Shown here piece after piece: positions 1 to 7,273 of a DNA stretch of 35,852 nt (the first letter of the stretch is position 1; each line of letters begins with the position of its first letter). The stretch comes from a virus. Below the pieces are notes generated by a model. It saw only the letters and a list, made by a program, of their open reading frames with translations. It did not search any database and had not been told where the DNA came from. The stretch spans positions 1 through 35,852 of the IMG/VR virus record IMGVR_UViG_3300032311_000787; one strand, 5' to 3'. Both the position numbers and the translations under genes were made by a program.

Positions 1-28
1 GCGGACACCGATCAGCAAATCAGTCCGG

Positions 29-59
29 CCCCTCGCCCTTGTGCGGGGGGTTACTTTTT
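29..59 (+). terminator. Rho-independent terminator closing the rightmost plus-strand genes
   Basis: An 8-bp GC-rich stem (29-36 with 43-50, one G-U pair) and a 6-nt loop are followed by TTACTTTTT (51-59). Across the circle junction it lies just downstream of the plus-strand gene ending at 35722. The same element appears at 35758-35788 in the right copy of the repeat. It separates that transcription unit from the converging late operon. Confidence 0.75.
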
Positions 60-62
60 GGG

Positions 63-101
63 GTCGGCAGCGTGGTTGTAGTGCTGCGCTACGCTGCCGA
101 C
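63..101 (-). other. Perfect 11-bp inverted repeat at the end of the late operon
   Basis: GTCGGCAGCGT (63-73) and ACGCTGCCGAC (91-101) are perfect inverted repeats with a 17-nt loop. The right arm covers the last codons and stop of the metallophosphoesterase gene. No U-tract follows on the minus strand, so a classical intrinsic terminator is not certain; it could act as a 3'-end stabiliser or a Rho-assisted stop. Confidence 0.55.
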
Positions 102-1240
102 TTGCCCACTTCCCACTTGCCCCGCCGCCAGGTCAGATACTCGGCCATCTCCTCCAGGTTGAAGAATGGCTTGATGAACCGCGTCGGGTCGTCGGCGTGG
201 TCCGGGTTGATGACGGCGCCCATGCTGCGAGCCCAGTTCGTATCCTGAAAGCCCTTCTCGGCAGCGTAGTGATCGAAGTCCTTATACGTCCCGAGGCGGA
301 AGCCATGGCAGAGCCGGCGCGGGTCGTTGTGGAAAACGGGAATGTAGCCCGACGAGTGCCGATGCCCGCACATCAGAATGTGATCCCGGAAGCCGAACAG
401 GGTCTCCCGGACGAGGGCATGGGCCGGGTTGAACTGCGATCCGCCGGGGAAGTCATGCCGCACGTGCATGAACACTTCGGCCCCGGAGGGCAGGGCGAGG
501 CGCAACCGGGATGAGCCCATTTCCCGGATGCCGGGCAGCTTCATGAGCCGGTGGATGACCTCGGCAGGGTCGCCCTTCTCCGTGTTCCAGAGGTCGTGAT
601 TGCCCTCTTTGTCGAGAAGCCAGGGTAAGGCCGTCATGAGCCATTCGATCAGCTTGAGCGCCTGCTTTGAGGTCACTTCCTGATCGGCATACAGCCGCAT
701 GAGGCGACCCACCCAGTTGTTTGTGCTGTCCCCGATGTTGACGGCCATGATGCCCGGCGTGTCGCGGCAGATGCGAACGTCGCGTTCGAGGTCGCCCCAG
801 GCACAGCCGGGGTCGTCGATGTGCGGATCCCCGAACCCTGCAATGGCAATCGGTCCATCCATGTGAACCCGCACCTGTCGCAGCTTGGCGGCGTGGTGGT
901 GTTCGCTGCGCTTGCGGTGTTGCTCGGCCAGCTTGGCGATGAGGTCCGCCGCTTCGGGCTCGCCGTCGTCTGGCAGGCTGTCAACCGTGAAGATGGGTCG
1001 TGACTTGGCGGGGCGATAAGCCTCTTGCCGCGGCTCGATGCCGTAGAGTTCCTTCATACGCTTCAGCCGGGAGCGGATGGTCATCGCGGGGATGCCCATG
1101 CGTTCGGCGTAGACATGCACCACGCCGGGGTTGACGTGGTCGCCTGCGACGCCGGGGTAAGGATGCCCCTCGCCCATGATGTCTTCGAGCGCTGAGATCA
1201 GGTCTTCAGCGGCTTCGCGTGTAATCGAAGGGATGGCCAT
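89..1240 (-). CDS. Calcineurin-like metallophosphoesterase with N-terminal HTH-like region
   Basis: This 383-residue protein is the last gene of the late operon. Residues 138-295 carry the ordered motifs of binuclear metallophosphoesterases: DPH (138-140), GD...N (170-175), GNHD (213-216), H262 and GHRH (292-295). All the usual metal ligands are therefore visible. The N-terminal 70 residues are not part of the catalytic fold; residues 50-70 look like an HTH seen in phage proteins that join DNA recognition to a phosphoesterase. Family knowledge suggests phosphodiester or phosphomonoester hydrolysis with Mn or Fe. The substrate is unknown; a nuclease acting on host DNA or on packaging ends is possible. 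The gene lies 19 bp after Rz1. Confidence 0.85.
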   Translation of the reverse strand: MAIPSITREAAEDLISALEDIMGEGHPYPGVAGDHVNPGVVHVYAERMGIPAMTIRSRLKRMKELYGIEPRQEAYRPAKSRPIFTVDSLPDDGEPEAADLIAKLAEQHRKRSEHHHAAKLRQVRVHMDGPIAIAGFGDPHIDDPGCAWGDLERDVRICRDTPGIMAVNIGDSTNNWVGRLMRLYADQEVTSKQALKLIEWLMTALPWLLDKEGNHDLWNTEKGDPAEVIHRLMKLPGIREMGSSRLRLALPSGAEVFMHVRHDFPGGSQFNPAHALVRETLFGFRDHILMCGHRHSSGYIPVFHNDPRRLCHGFRLGTYKDFDHYAAEKGFQDTNWARSMGAVINPDHADDPTRFIKPFFNLEEMAEYLTWRRGKWEVGKSAA

Positions 1241-1259
1241 GTGGCCTCCTGGTTCTGTT

Positions 1260-1526
1260 TCAGGGGGTCTTCCGGCAGGGCTCCAAAGCGGCCTCTAGGG
1301 CCTTCAAACGGGCATCGCGAAGCGGCCAGCCAGCCGCCAGCAGCCGGGTAAACTCGGCTTGGTCGGGGGCTTGGCGCAGGGCCTCGCGGGTGTCGGAATA
1401 GGTCGGGGGCTTGGGAAAATCGGCCGAGACGCACGGGACCGGGACCGGGACCTTGATCTCGATGGGCGGGGCCGGGTTGTGACCGCAGCCGGCGAGCAGC
1501 AGGCAGGGCAGAAGCAACAGCCTCAC
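1260..1526 (-). CDS. Rz1-like outer-membrane lipoprotein spanin
   Basis: An 88-residue protein with a short hydrophobic signal peptide ending in the lipobox LAGC (lipidated Cys14) and a proline-rich stretch just after it. This is the hallmark of o-spanins of the Rz1 type. Its ATG overlaps the stop of the Rz-like gene in an ATGA (1523-1526), the usual spanin arrangement. Role by family: the outer-membrane partner that fuses inner and outer membranes in the last step of lysis. It is longer than lambda Rz1, which is normal when the genes are tandem rather than nested. Confidence 0.8.
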   Translation of the reverse strand: MRLLLLPCLLLAGCGHNPAPPIEIKVPVPVPCVSADFPKPPTYSDTREALRQAPDQAEFTRLLAAGWPLRDARLKALEAALEPCRKTP

Positions 1527-1918
1527 GGCACCACCTCACCGAACTGGCGCCGCACATCCTCGGCCCGCTCGCAGACGGTCTTGCCCTTCAGGCGAGCGTT
1601 CAGCAGGGCGTCGGCCTGGCGTCGGGCGGATGCCGCTACAATTCGAGCGTCGGCGGCGGCCTTGTCGGCTTGCGCCAGCTTCTGAGCCCCGGCCCGCTTC
1701 AGGGCGTCCATCGCGTCATTCTGGCGGCCCAGGGCGGCCTTGCAGAGGTCGGCGGCGGCTTTGTAGCGCCCGACCTCTAAACGGGCCTCAGTGGCCGTTT
1801 TCCGGGCATGGATCAGGTCGTGCTTCAGGCGCTCGACGCGCACGGTCTGGATAGCCGTCAGAGCCAGCAGGAGGGCCATGCCCCCGGCCAGCCAGACGCG
1901 GGGGGACAACCACCACAT
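1523..1918 (-). CDS. Rz-like inner-membrane spanin
   Basis: A 131-residue type II membrane protein. One N-terminal transmembrane segment (about residues 8-25) is followed by a long charged, alanine-rich helical periplasmic domain of about 100 residues, which matches the coiled coil of i-spanins. It sits directly after the endolysin gene and overlaps the Rz1-like gene by four bases, so position, topology and partner agree. It presumably bridges to the Rz1 lipoprotein through its C-terminus. Sequence identity to lambda Rz cannot be judged here; the call rests on topology and gene order. Confidence 0.75.
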   Translation of the reverse strand: MWWLSPRVWLAGGMALLLALTAIQTVRVERLKHDLIHARKTATEARLEVGRYKAAADLCKAALGRQNDAMDALKRAGAQKLAQADKAAADARIVAASARRQADALLNARLKGKTVCERAEDVRRQFGEVVP

Positions 1919-2419
1919 TCAAGCCTCGTTGGTGCTGATGTTCTTGGGATCGGGAAAGCCGACGACGCGGATGGTCTTCGGCGGAAGGTTCGCGTTCGGA
2001 GGCCAGCGCACGGCAACGCACCGATGCTTGGCGATCCAGGCATAGTTGACCGCATCGCCCTGGTTGCCACCGAGGACGCGATAGGCCGTAGCCGTCTCCC
2101 CGGCGTAGAAGCCGACATGGCCTCCACCAGGCCGCTCGAACACCAGCACCGCGCCGAGGGTCGGCTCGACCGGCAGGCCCCAGGTTGCCCAGGCGCTCGC
2201 CCTTACCGAGATGTCGGGCGGGGTCTGGCCAGCGGCTGCCATGCAGTAGGCCACGAACAGGCCGCACCACGGCACCGCGTCATCGGTGTAGGCGATGCCC
2301 AGCTTGCGCCCGACCTTGCCGGCCCATGTCAGGATCGTGGGGTTTGACTTCGGCCCGGGGAGTTCCTTGACGCCGATTTGCGCCTTGGCCACACCATGCC
2401 AGAGGGGGGTGTCACTCAT
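1919..2419 (-). CDS. Endolysin, CHAP/NlpC-type (TIGR02594-like) peptidoglycan amidase or peptidase
   Basis: A 166-residue cysteine hydrolase. The catalytic Cys52 lies in PWCGLFVAYC, and the partner His101 lies in GGGHVGFYAG, with a following GGNQGD segment. This order fits the CHAP-fold TIGR02594 family found in phage lysis cassettes. It has no signal peptide or transmembrane segment, so it needs a holin to reach the wall. It lies between the holin candidates and the Rz/Rz1 pair, completing a lysis cassette. Bond specificity (amide or endopeptide) cannot be decided from sequence alone. Confidence 0.82.
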   Translation of the reverse strand: MSDTPLWHGVAKAQIGVKELPGPKSNPTILTWAGKVGRKLGIAYTDDAVPWCGLFVAYCMAAAGQTPPDISVRASAWATWGLPVEPTLGAVLVFERPGGGHVGFYAGETATAYRVLGGNQGDAVNYAWIAKHRCVAVRWPPNANLPPKTIRVVGFPDPKNISTNEA

Positions 2420-2654
2420 GGGGCGGCTCCTTTGGGGGTTCGGTTGGATTGGTGCCCCAGACCATCGCCATGACCCCGCCGCCGAGCCCGCCGTACATCA
2501 GGCCGAGGGCTGCGAAGTCGAGGGGCTGGCCGTTGACGAGAGCGGCAATGGGCAGGGCCAGGCCGCTGACCAGCATCGGCAGGGAGTAGATGCGGCCAAT
2601 GGCCCAGGTCTTCCCGTCCAGCCCGGTGAACAGGTCGCGGACGAACTTCATCAT
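2412..2654 (-). CDS. Small two-TM membrane protein, probable holin
   Basis: An 80-residue protein with two hydrophobic segments (about residues 24-42 and 47-66) separated by a short polar turn, and a short charged proline-rich C-terminus. It lies directly upstream of the endolysin (8-bp overlap) and directly downstream of another membrane protein gene (ATGA overlap). Two TM segments, size and position fit a class II holin that forms membrane lesions to release the endolysin. No family-specific motif was recognised. Confidence 0.6.
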   Translation of the reverse strand: MMKFVRDLFTGLDGKTWAIGRIYSLPMLVSGLALPIAALVNGQPLDFAALGLMYGGLGGGVMAMVWGTNPTEPPKEPPHE

Positions 2655-3025
2655 TTCAGGATGGCCTCCAGCTTGTCATGCAGGAGCCACCACAGGACGC
2701 CGCCCAGAACCGTCGCCGCCATCGCCGCCCCGGTCGCCGTCTTCGCCCACCCGTCCCACGTGGCGAACCGGCGCTGCACGTCTCGCTCCAGCCGCATCAG
2801 CCGGCCGACTATCCCGGTCCCTACGGGCTGCCCGTATTCGTCCTGACGCTCGGAGCCGATGGCGTCCGTCAGATGCTTCAGCATCTGCTCTATCTGGCTG
2901 GTCGCCTGAAACGCCTGCTCTGACTGCCGGCTGGCCTTCTCGACGAGTTCATAGATCTCGTCGTGGGTCTTGCCCTCCGGCTGGTTCACGACACGCGCGC
3001 GCCGACGCGGCGGGGTTTCCGGCAT
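2651..3025 (-). CDS. Coiled-coil protein with C-terminal membrane anchor, lysis-associated
   Basis: A 124-residue protein: a basic N-terminus, a charged helical middle (about 20-95) that could form a coiled coil, and one hydrophobic segment near the C-terminus (about 96-116). It starts the lysis cassette and overlaps the holin candidate by four bases. It could be an antiholin, a second holin-type protein or a membrane scaffold; the sequence does not decide. Single-TM proteins of this shape are common beside phage endolysins. Confidence 0.6.
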   Translation of the reverse strand: MPETPPRRRARVVNQPEGKTHDEIYELVEKASRQSEQAFQATSQIEQMLKHLTDAIGSERQDEYGQPVGTGIVGRLMRLERDVQRRFATWDGWAKTATGAAMAATVLGGVLWWLLHDKLEAILK

Positions 3026-3050
3026 GGCGGGCTCCGTGGTAGGTAGGGGG

Positions 3051-3293
3051 ATGGATGAGAACGAGCCCGAGGTTGTTCACCTCAAATGGGAGCGGGTTCA
3101 GGACCCGACGCGCGAGCCGCCGCCGGAGATGGTCGTTGCCGAGCCAGAGCCGCCAAAGCCGCACGGTCTGCCGAGGTGGGATGACCCCAATCCGTTGCGG
3201 TCGGGCAACGACACCGCGACGGCAATAGTCGCCGGGATTGGCGCTATCGTCTGGTTTTTGGCGATGCGATGGGCGGGGCTACTCGGGAATTGA
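3051..3293 (+). CDS. Lone plus-strand small membrane protein inside the late operon
   Basis: An 80-residue ORF on the strand opposite to all its neighbours. The chosen ATG at 3051 has a purine-rich GGTAGGGGG just upstream. The N-terminal 60 residues are acidic and proline-rich, and a single hydrophobic segment follows (about 59-76). No minus-strand gene fills 3026-3243, which supports this reading. Its last 50 bases overlap the end of the ejection-type gene on the other strand. No promoter was recognised. It may be a moron expressed independently of the late operon. Function unknown. Confidence 0.55.
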   Translation: MDENEPEVVHLKWERVQDPTREPPPEMVVAEPEPPKPHGLPRWDDPNPLRSGNDTATAIVAGIGAIVWFLAMRWAGLLGN

Positions 3294-5829
3294 ACGGGTT
3301 GGGCGCCCGCAGTCCGGGGAAGATGGGCGGGGGCATGTTGATCGGGTTGGCCTGGAGGTAATCGGCCAACGCCTGCGGGCTCATCAGGTAGTTCTGGCCG
3401 ATGGCGTCCCGCGCCGCAGCTTGGCCGGGTTGCGTAGCAGCCGAATAGGCGCGGTTGATTAGCGCCTCGCCGCCAGCCTTCACGCTCTGGACGGGGTTCA
3501 TGACCATGCGGCCCAGGTTAAGCGGTCCACCGCCCACGCTTTGCGCCAGTTCCTCACCGCCGGCCACCATGTCCGCCGTGATCGACCCCGCCGCCGGGCC
3601 GTAACGGTTCTCAAAAGCCGCCTTCTGCGCTTCGCGCTCCAGGGTTGAGATCAGGGACTGTGCATCCCGATCCCCGAAGATCAGGCGCATTTTTTCTTGC
3701 ACCCGAGGGGCCTTGAACATGCGCGGGTCTAGCTTGCCGTTTTGGGCGCTGTCGAACATCTGGTTGGCAATGCCCGCCTTGAACGCAGACTTCTCCGCAC
3801 CGCTCAGGGCGCCGATATTCTTGGCGAACTGCTGCTCCGTCACGTTCGGGTTTAGGAACTGCTTCTGACTGCGATAGAAAGCATCTTGAGCGCCGAGATA
3901 GTCACTGGACACATTCAGCGCCTGCCCATAGGTCGGGCTCGCGGAAATCAGTTCCGAGCGCAGATCCTTCAGGGTGTTCTGAACCGCTCGCACTTCATTG
4001 GTGTTGGGCAGGCGTCCGGTCGTGGCGTCTCGATAGCCATCCAGCACCTCGTCCAGCCCGCGCTTCACATAGTCCCAGGTCTTCGCGGTTGGCAGGCTTG
4101 TGAAGACGGGCTCGCCGACAGGCTCAGGGCGCAGGCCGTAATCTGACTCCATGGGGACATCTTCGCCCGTGTAGCCGTAGTAAGCCGCCTCGTCCGCCGC
4201 ATTACGCGCCGCAAACCGATCCGCAGCGCCCTGATCGGCCGCCCTGGCGTATATCGGCTGGCCGCGCAATTCCCGCGACACAGCGTCGAGCAGATCATTG
4301 ATCTCGGGCCGGTCCTGCCGGCCGGGGAAATAGCCAGCCTGCCACGCCTTCAATGCCGCATCGTCGGCGCTCATCTTGCCGATAACAGGCCGCTGATACG
4401 CCTTGCCCTTGTGCCACGAGCCGGCATCCATCGCCGCCAGGTCGCCGCCAACGTCATTGATGCCGCCATTGTCAGCCAGGAACTTGACCAGAGACGGGCC
4501 TTGACTTGGCGCACGAGACGGGCCGCGAACTGCCTTTTGCACGGCCGTTTGCGCCCCACCAAAGTCCGCCGGATTGGTGACCGCCCATTGGTCCATGTTG
4601 TCCATATTGACCAAGCCGAGCGCTTCAGGGTTCTCCCCTTCTTCCGCCGCAAGCCTGTAGGCCTTGGTCATGGCCCGCTTGAGGCTAGGCCTTCCCATCA
4701 GGCCATTGAGGACGGGGCTGTCAAACGGCCCGGCCTGGTAAGCGGCATCGTAAAGCGGAGCCGCCTCTGCCCGGCCCTTTGCCACGACGGACTGAATAGC
4801 GCCCATGGCGTCATCCGGCGCAACCCCGGTTGCCCGCGCAAACTCTTCCTTCAGCAGATCCGGCCGGCCAGCGCGGCGCTCTGCAATCTTGGCGGCCAGT
4901 TGGTCGCCGGTCTGCCCTTCCATGCGAGCAAGAGCGCCAAGCTGGCGCTGTCCGGTGCGGCCGAGAGCTTCCGCCGCCGTGATGCTATCCGGGGCATTTC
5001 GCAGATCATCCAGCGACATGCCCGAGGTCTGAAGGTTCCGGGAGATGTGGCGCAGGGCGATCTGCTCCGGCGTTGACAGGCCCGCGCCCTCCACCATCGG
5101 CCCACCGCGCCGCATAAGGCTTTGGACGGCAGGAGCAACGCGCTGCACGGCGTTGCCGCCTATTGCCGCCGCGTAGGGCAGAGCCGCACCGAGCGCGGCA
5201 CCCGTGACTGCGCCCGTTGCGGCGCCGCTCATGCGGTTGCCATCTTCCGCCATGCCAAAGCCCGACAGGGCGCCTTGAGCGCCACCAGCCCCAGCAGCCC
5301 GCAACGCCGCGCCGCCGAGGGTCGCAGCCGTGCCGCCCGCCCCAATGGGCAGCACCGCACTCATAACCCCGCCGGTAACATCCGCCCCCAGGGCCGCCTT
5401 GGGGTTGGTGCGGGCAAACTCGTCCCGGCTGGTCCGCTGCTTCTGTTGAGCGGCATTGAACGCCTGCCGGGGGCTCTGGCCGCGAACCGCCGCCGCAACT
5501 GCCGGGACCGCCGAGACGAGTTCATCCGACAGGCCGAAGGTCGGGGCCTGCACCGCTCGCTGCACGAAGCCCTGCGTCTGTTGAGGGAACGCCGCCTGCA
5601 CAGCCTTGCCCACCACACCAAGCGGGCCGGGGAGCATGGAGGGGAGCATCTCGCCCGCTGTTTTCCAGTAGCGATCGACAAAGCCGCCGTCGCCCTTTTG
5701 GGCCGGGGCCTTGCCTGCTGCGGGGTTCTGCCGCAGAACCTCGGCCCGCACCTGTGCATCTGTAGCCCCTGCCGGGCCTTGGATGCTGTAGGTCCGCCCG
5801 TCTGGCGCCTTGATGCTGTAGGTGGGCAA
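3244..5829 (-). CDS. Large virion protein, probable DNA-ejection (internal) protein
   Basis: An 861-residue protein, the largest in the phage. The N-terminus (PTYSIKAPDGRTYSI) followed by a helical segment resembles N-termini of phage virion proteins with this layout. Residues about 130-240 are very rich in Ala and Gly, with hydrophobic stretches suited to membrane insertion. A block around 440-520 (FLADNGG... AAWQAGYFPG-like) also occurs in other phage and mobile-element proteins. Gene order (terminase, portal, coat, tail hub, then this region) matches the slot of P22 gp7/gp20/gp16 ejection proteins, which enter the host envelope to make a DNA channel. The role is inferred mainly from position and composition. 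Confidence 0.6.
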   Translation of the reverse strand: MPTYSIKAPDGRTYSIQGPAGATDAQVRAEVLRQNPAAGKAPAQKGDGGFVDRYWKTAGEMLPSMLPGPLGVVGKAVQAAFPQQTQGFVQRAVQAPTFGLSDELVSAVPAVAAAVRGQSPRQAFNAAQQKQRTSRDEFARTNPKAALGADVTGGVMSAVLPIGAGGTAATLGGAALRAAGAGGAQGALSGFGMAEDGNRMSGAATGAVTGAALGAALPYAAAIGGNAVQRVAPAVQSLMRRGGPMVEGAGLSTPEQIALRHISRNLQTSGMSLDDLRNAPDSITAAEALGRTGQRQLGALARMEGQTGDQLAAKIAERRAGRPDLLKEEFARATGVAPDDAMGAIQSVVAKGRAEAAPLYDAAYQAGPFDSPVLNGLMGRPSLKRAMTKAYRLAAEEGENPEALGLVNMDNMDQWAVTNPADFGGAQTAVQKAVRGPSRAPSQGPSLVKFLADNGGINDVGGDLAAMDAGSWHKGKAYQRPVIGKMSADDAALKAWQAGYFPGRQDRPEINDLLDAVSRELRGQPIYARAADQGAADRFAARNAADEAAYYGYTGEDVPMESDYGLRPEPVGEPVFTSLPTAKTWDYVKRGLDEVLDGYRDATTGRLPNTNEVRAVQNTLKDLRSELISASPTYGQALNVSSDYLGAQDAFYRSQKQFLNPNVTEQQFAKNIGALSGAEKSAFKAGIANQMFDSAQNGKLDPRMFKAPRVQEKMRLIFGDRDAQSLISTLEREAQKAAFENRYGPAAGSITADMVAGGEELAQSVGGGPLNLGRMVMNPVQSVKAGGEALINRAYSAATQPGQAAARDAIGQNYLMSPQALADYLQANPINMPPPIFPGLRAPNPFNSRVAPPIASPKTRR

Positions 5830-5841
5830 TGGCCCCTCCTC

Positions 5842-6555
5842 TTAATCGGTGACGCTGGCCTTGCCCCAGCCGGTGTTGCCGCCCGGCGGGGGGGCTATCG
5901 GGGGAGCCTTCTTCTGGCCGCCTGCAATGTCAGGGCGAGGAAGGTTCTGCTGCGACCACTTGGCCCACCATCCGTCGTAGGAAAGGCCTTGAGCGTTCCG
6001 AGCCGAGGGAGAGCCCAGACGATTTGTCCAAGCGTTTAGACCGGCCTCATATTCCTGCGACCGGGTTGCCGACCACCGCATGAGGTCCACAATCCGCCCA
6101 TTCTCCTTACCCCAGTTGGTCGACGAAACTTGCTGCGACCGAAGGAAGGCAATGTCCTTGTCAGACATCGGCCCTTTCAGCTTGTCGAGGTCGCCAAACA
6201 CGCCCGCCTGGCCGAGACGATCCAGCGATTGCAAGTCGGCGTTGAAAGGCTTGGCAATCATGGCGCCGGGGCCGGTTCCGGTTTTCCGCAGAAGCTGCTG
6301 CACCTGGTCCGCGTTGGCATTGATTGTGCCCGACTGTCCCGCCGCCGAGGTCGCGGCTTCCAGCTTGCTCAGGTCAGCCTTTGCGCGAGCGGTCGCCATA
6401 GCGTCGGCGTATTTCTGAGAGCCTTGAGCCGCCGCAAACGGGTTCTGAGCCGCGCTTTCAGGCACCCATTTTCCGCTCCGATAGATCAGCACCGGCGCGT
6501 TCGGATCGCTCGGGTTTTTGGCCCGCTGGCCTTCGTAGTAGACGGGTCCAGCCAT
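5842..6555 (-). CDS. Virion-associated protein, candidate ejection protein
   Basis: A 237-residue soluble protein with no signal peptide or TM. The middle (about 40-180) is largely helical. The C-terminus is rich in Pro and Gly and ends in a W-containing motif. It lies between two other helical virion-type proteins (12 bp and 3 bp gaps), so it probably belongs to the same ejectosome. I do not recognise the family. Small podoviral ejection proteins (P22 gp7, 229 aa) have comparable length, but that is a weak argument. Confidence 0.55.
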   Translation of the reverse strand: MAGPVYYEGQRAKNPSDPNAPVLIYRSGKWVPESAAQNPFAAAQGSQKYADAMATARAKADLSKLEAATSAAGQSGTINANADQVQQLLRKTGTGPGAMIAKPFNADLQSLDRLGQAGVFGDLDKLKGPMSDKDIAFLRSQQVSSTNWGKENGRIVDLMRWSATRSQEYEAGLNAWTNRLGSPSARNAQGLSYDGWWAKWSQQNLPRPDIAGGQKKAPPIAPPPGGNTGWGKASVTD

Positions 6556-6558
6556 TTG

Positions 6559-7272
6559 TTACCTCACCACATAGCCGGCCGGCAGGCCGGAGCTTCCACC
6601 AGGGGCAGGGCCACGCGGGGCCGGCGGCTTCGTGGCGCGGATCATTGCGGCCCGACCCCCTGCCCGGCGTTGCTCGGCAAGGGCGCCTTGGGCGTCGATC
6701 TGCCGTTGCGCCAAGGCTCCGGCGTAGGGGTCGGAATAGACCTCGTTCGCCTCGCCGGTCTCGGGATCTACAGCCACCACGCCGGAGCGGGTGTTGAAGT
6801 AGGACGGCTTCGGTCCCCGGCCCATCTCTTGAATGGCCTTCATGTCTGCCGGGCTTCCACCCATGGCGAGGAAGTTGGCCATCGCGGATTGCGTGTTGGG
6901 GTCGCCCATGTCGAACCCCTGCTGATAGCGGGGCTCTTGGCGCTGCATGGGAGCCATGCCCATTCGGGCGCCGGTCTCGTTTGCCCCGCCGATCAGGTCA
7001 TTGACGCCTGCCGTCTCCATGTCCGGGCCGCGGTAGGAGCCGAGCAGGCCGGCGTAGGCCTGCCGCTGCTGCTGCTGTTGCCGCTGCTGCATCTCCATCC
7101 GCTGCCGCTGCGCCTGAAGCGCCGCAAGTTGCGAGCCTTGACCCCCGCCGAGGCTGGACCCAACGTCCGACATGGTCGCGCCGATGGTCTGCATGAGTTC
7201 GCGCCGACGCTGGCGGGCGGCTTCTTGTTCCTCGGGGCTCATGTCCCCATTGCGCTTGCCAAATAGGGGCAT
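6559..7272 (-). CDS. Gln-rich virion-associated protein, candidate ejection protein
   Basis: A 237-residue protein. A basic, charged N-terminus is followed by a Gln/Arg/Met-rich helix at about 55-75 (nine Gln in eleven residues around QRQQQQQ). It then has Met/Gly-rich segments and a conserved-looking motif, SYFNTRSGVVAVDPETG, near residue 150, and a Pro/Gly tail. No catalytic motif is visible. It lies directly after the hendecad-repeat fibre-like gene and is probably co-translated with it. The Gln-rich helix may mediate oligomerisation. Function inferred from position only. Confidence 0.55.
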   Translation of the reverse strand: MPLFGKRNGDMSPEEQEAARQRRRELMQTIGATMSDVGSSLGGGQGSQLAALQAQRQRMEMQQRQQQQQRQAYAGLLGSYRGPDMETAGVNDLIGGANETGARMGMAPMQRQEPRYQQGFDMGDPNTQSAMANFLAMGGSPADMKAIQEMGRGPKPSYFNTRSGVVAVDPETGEANEVYSDPYAGALAQRQIDAQGALAEQRRAGGRAAMIRATKPPAPRGPAPGGSSGLPAGYVVR

Positions 7273-7273
7273 G

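Larger units (their letters stand above)
1..123. repeat. Direct terminal repeat, left copy (circular overlap)
   Basis: These 123 bases are identical to the last 123 bases of the window (35730-35852). An exact repeat placed precisely at both ends means that the sequence closes on itself. The unit circle is 35,729 bp. This is more likely an assembly overlap of a circular or circularly permuted molecule than a biological terminal repeat, because the join falls inside a terminator and clips the end of a gene. It contains the plus-strand terminator and the 3' end of the metallophosphoesterase gene. Confidence 0.95.
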
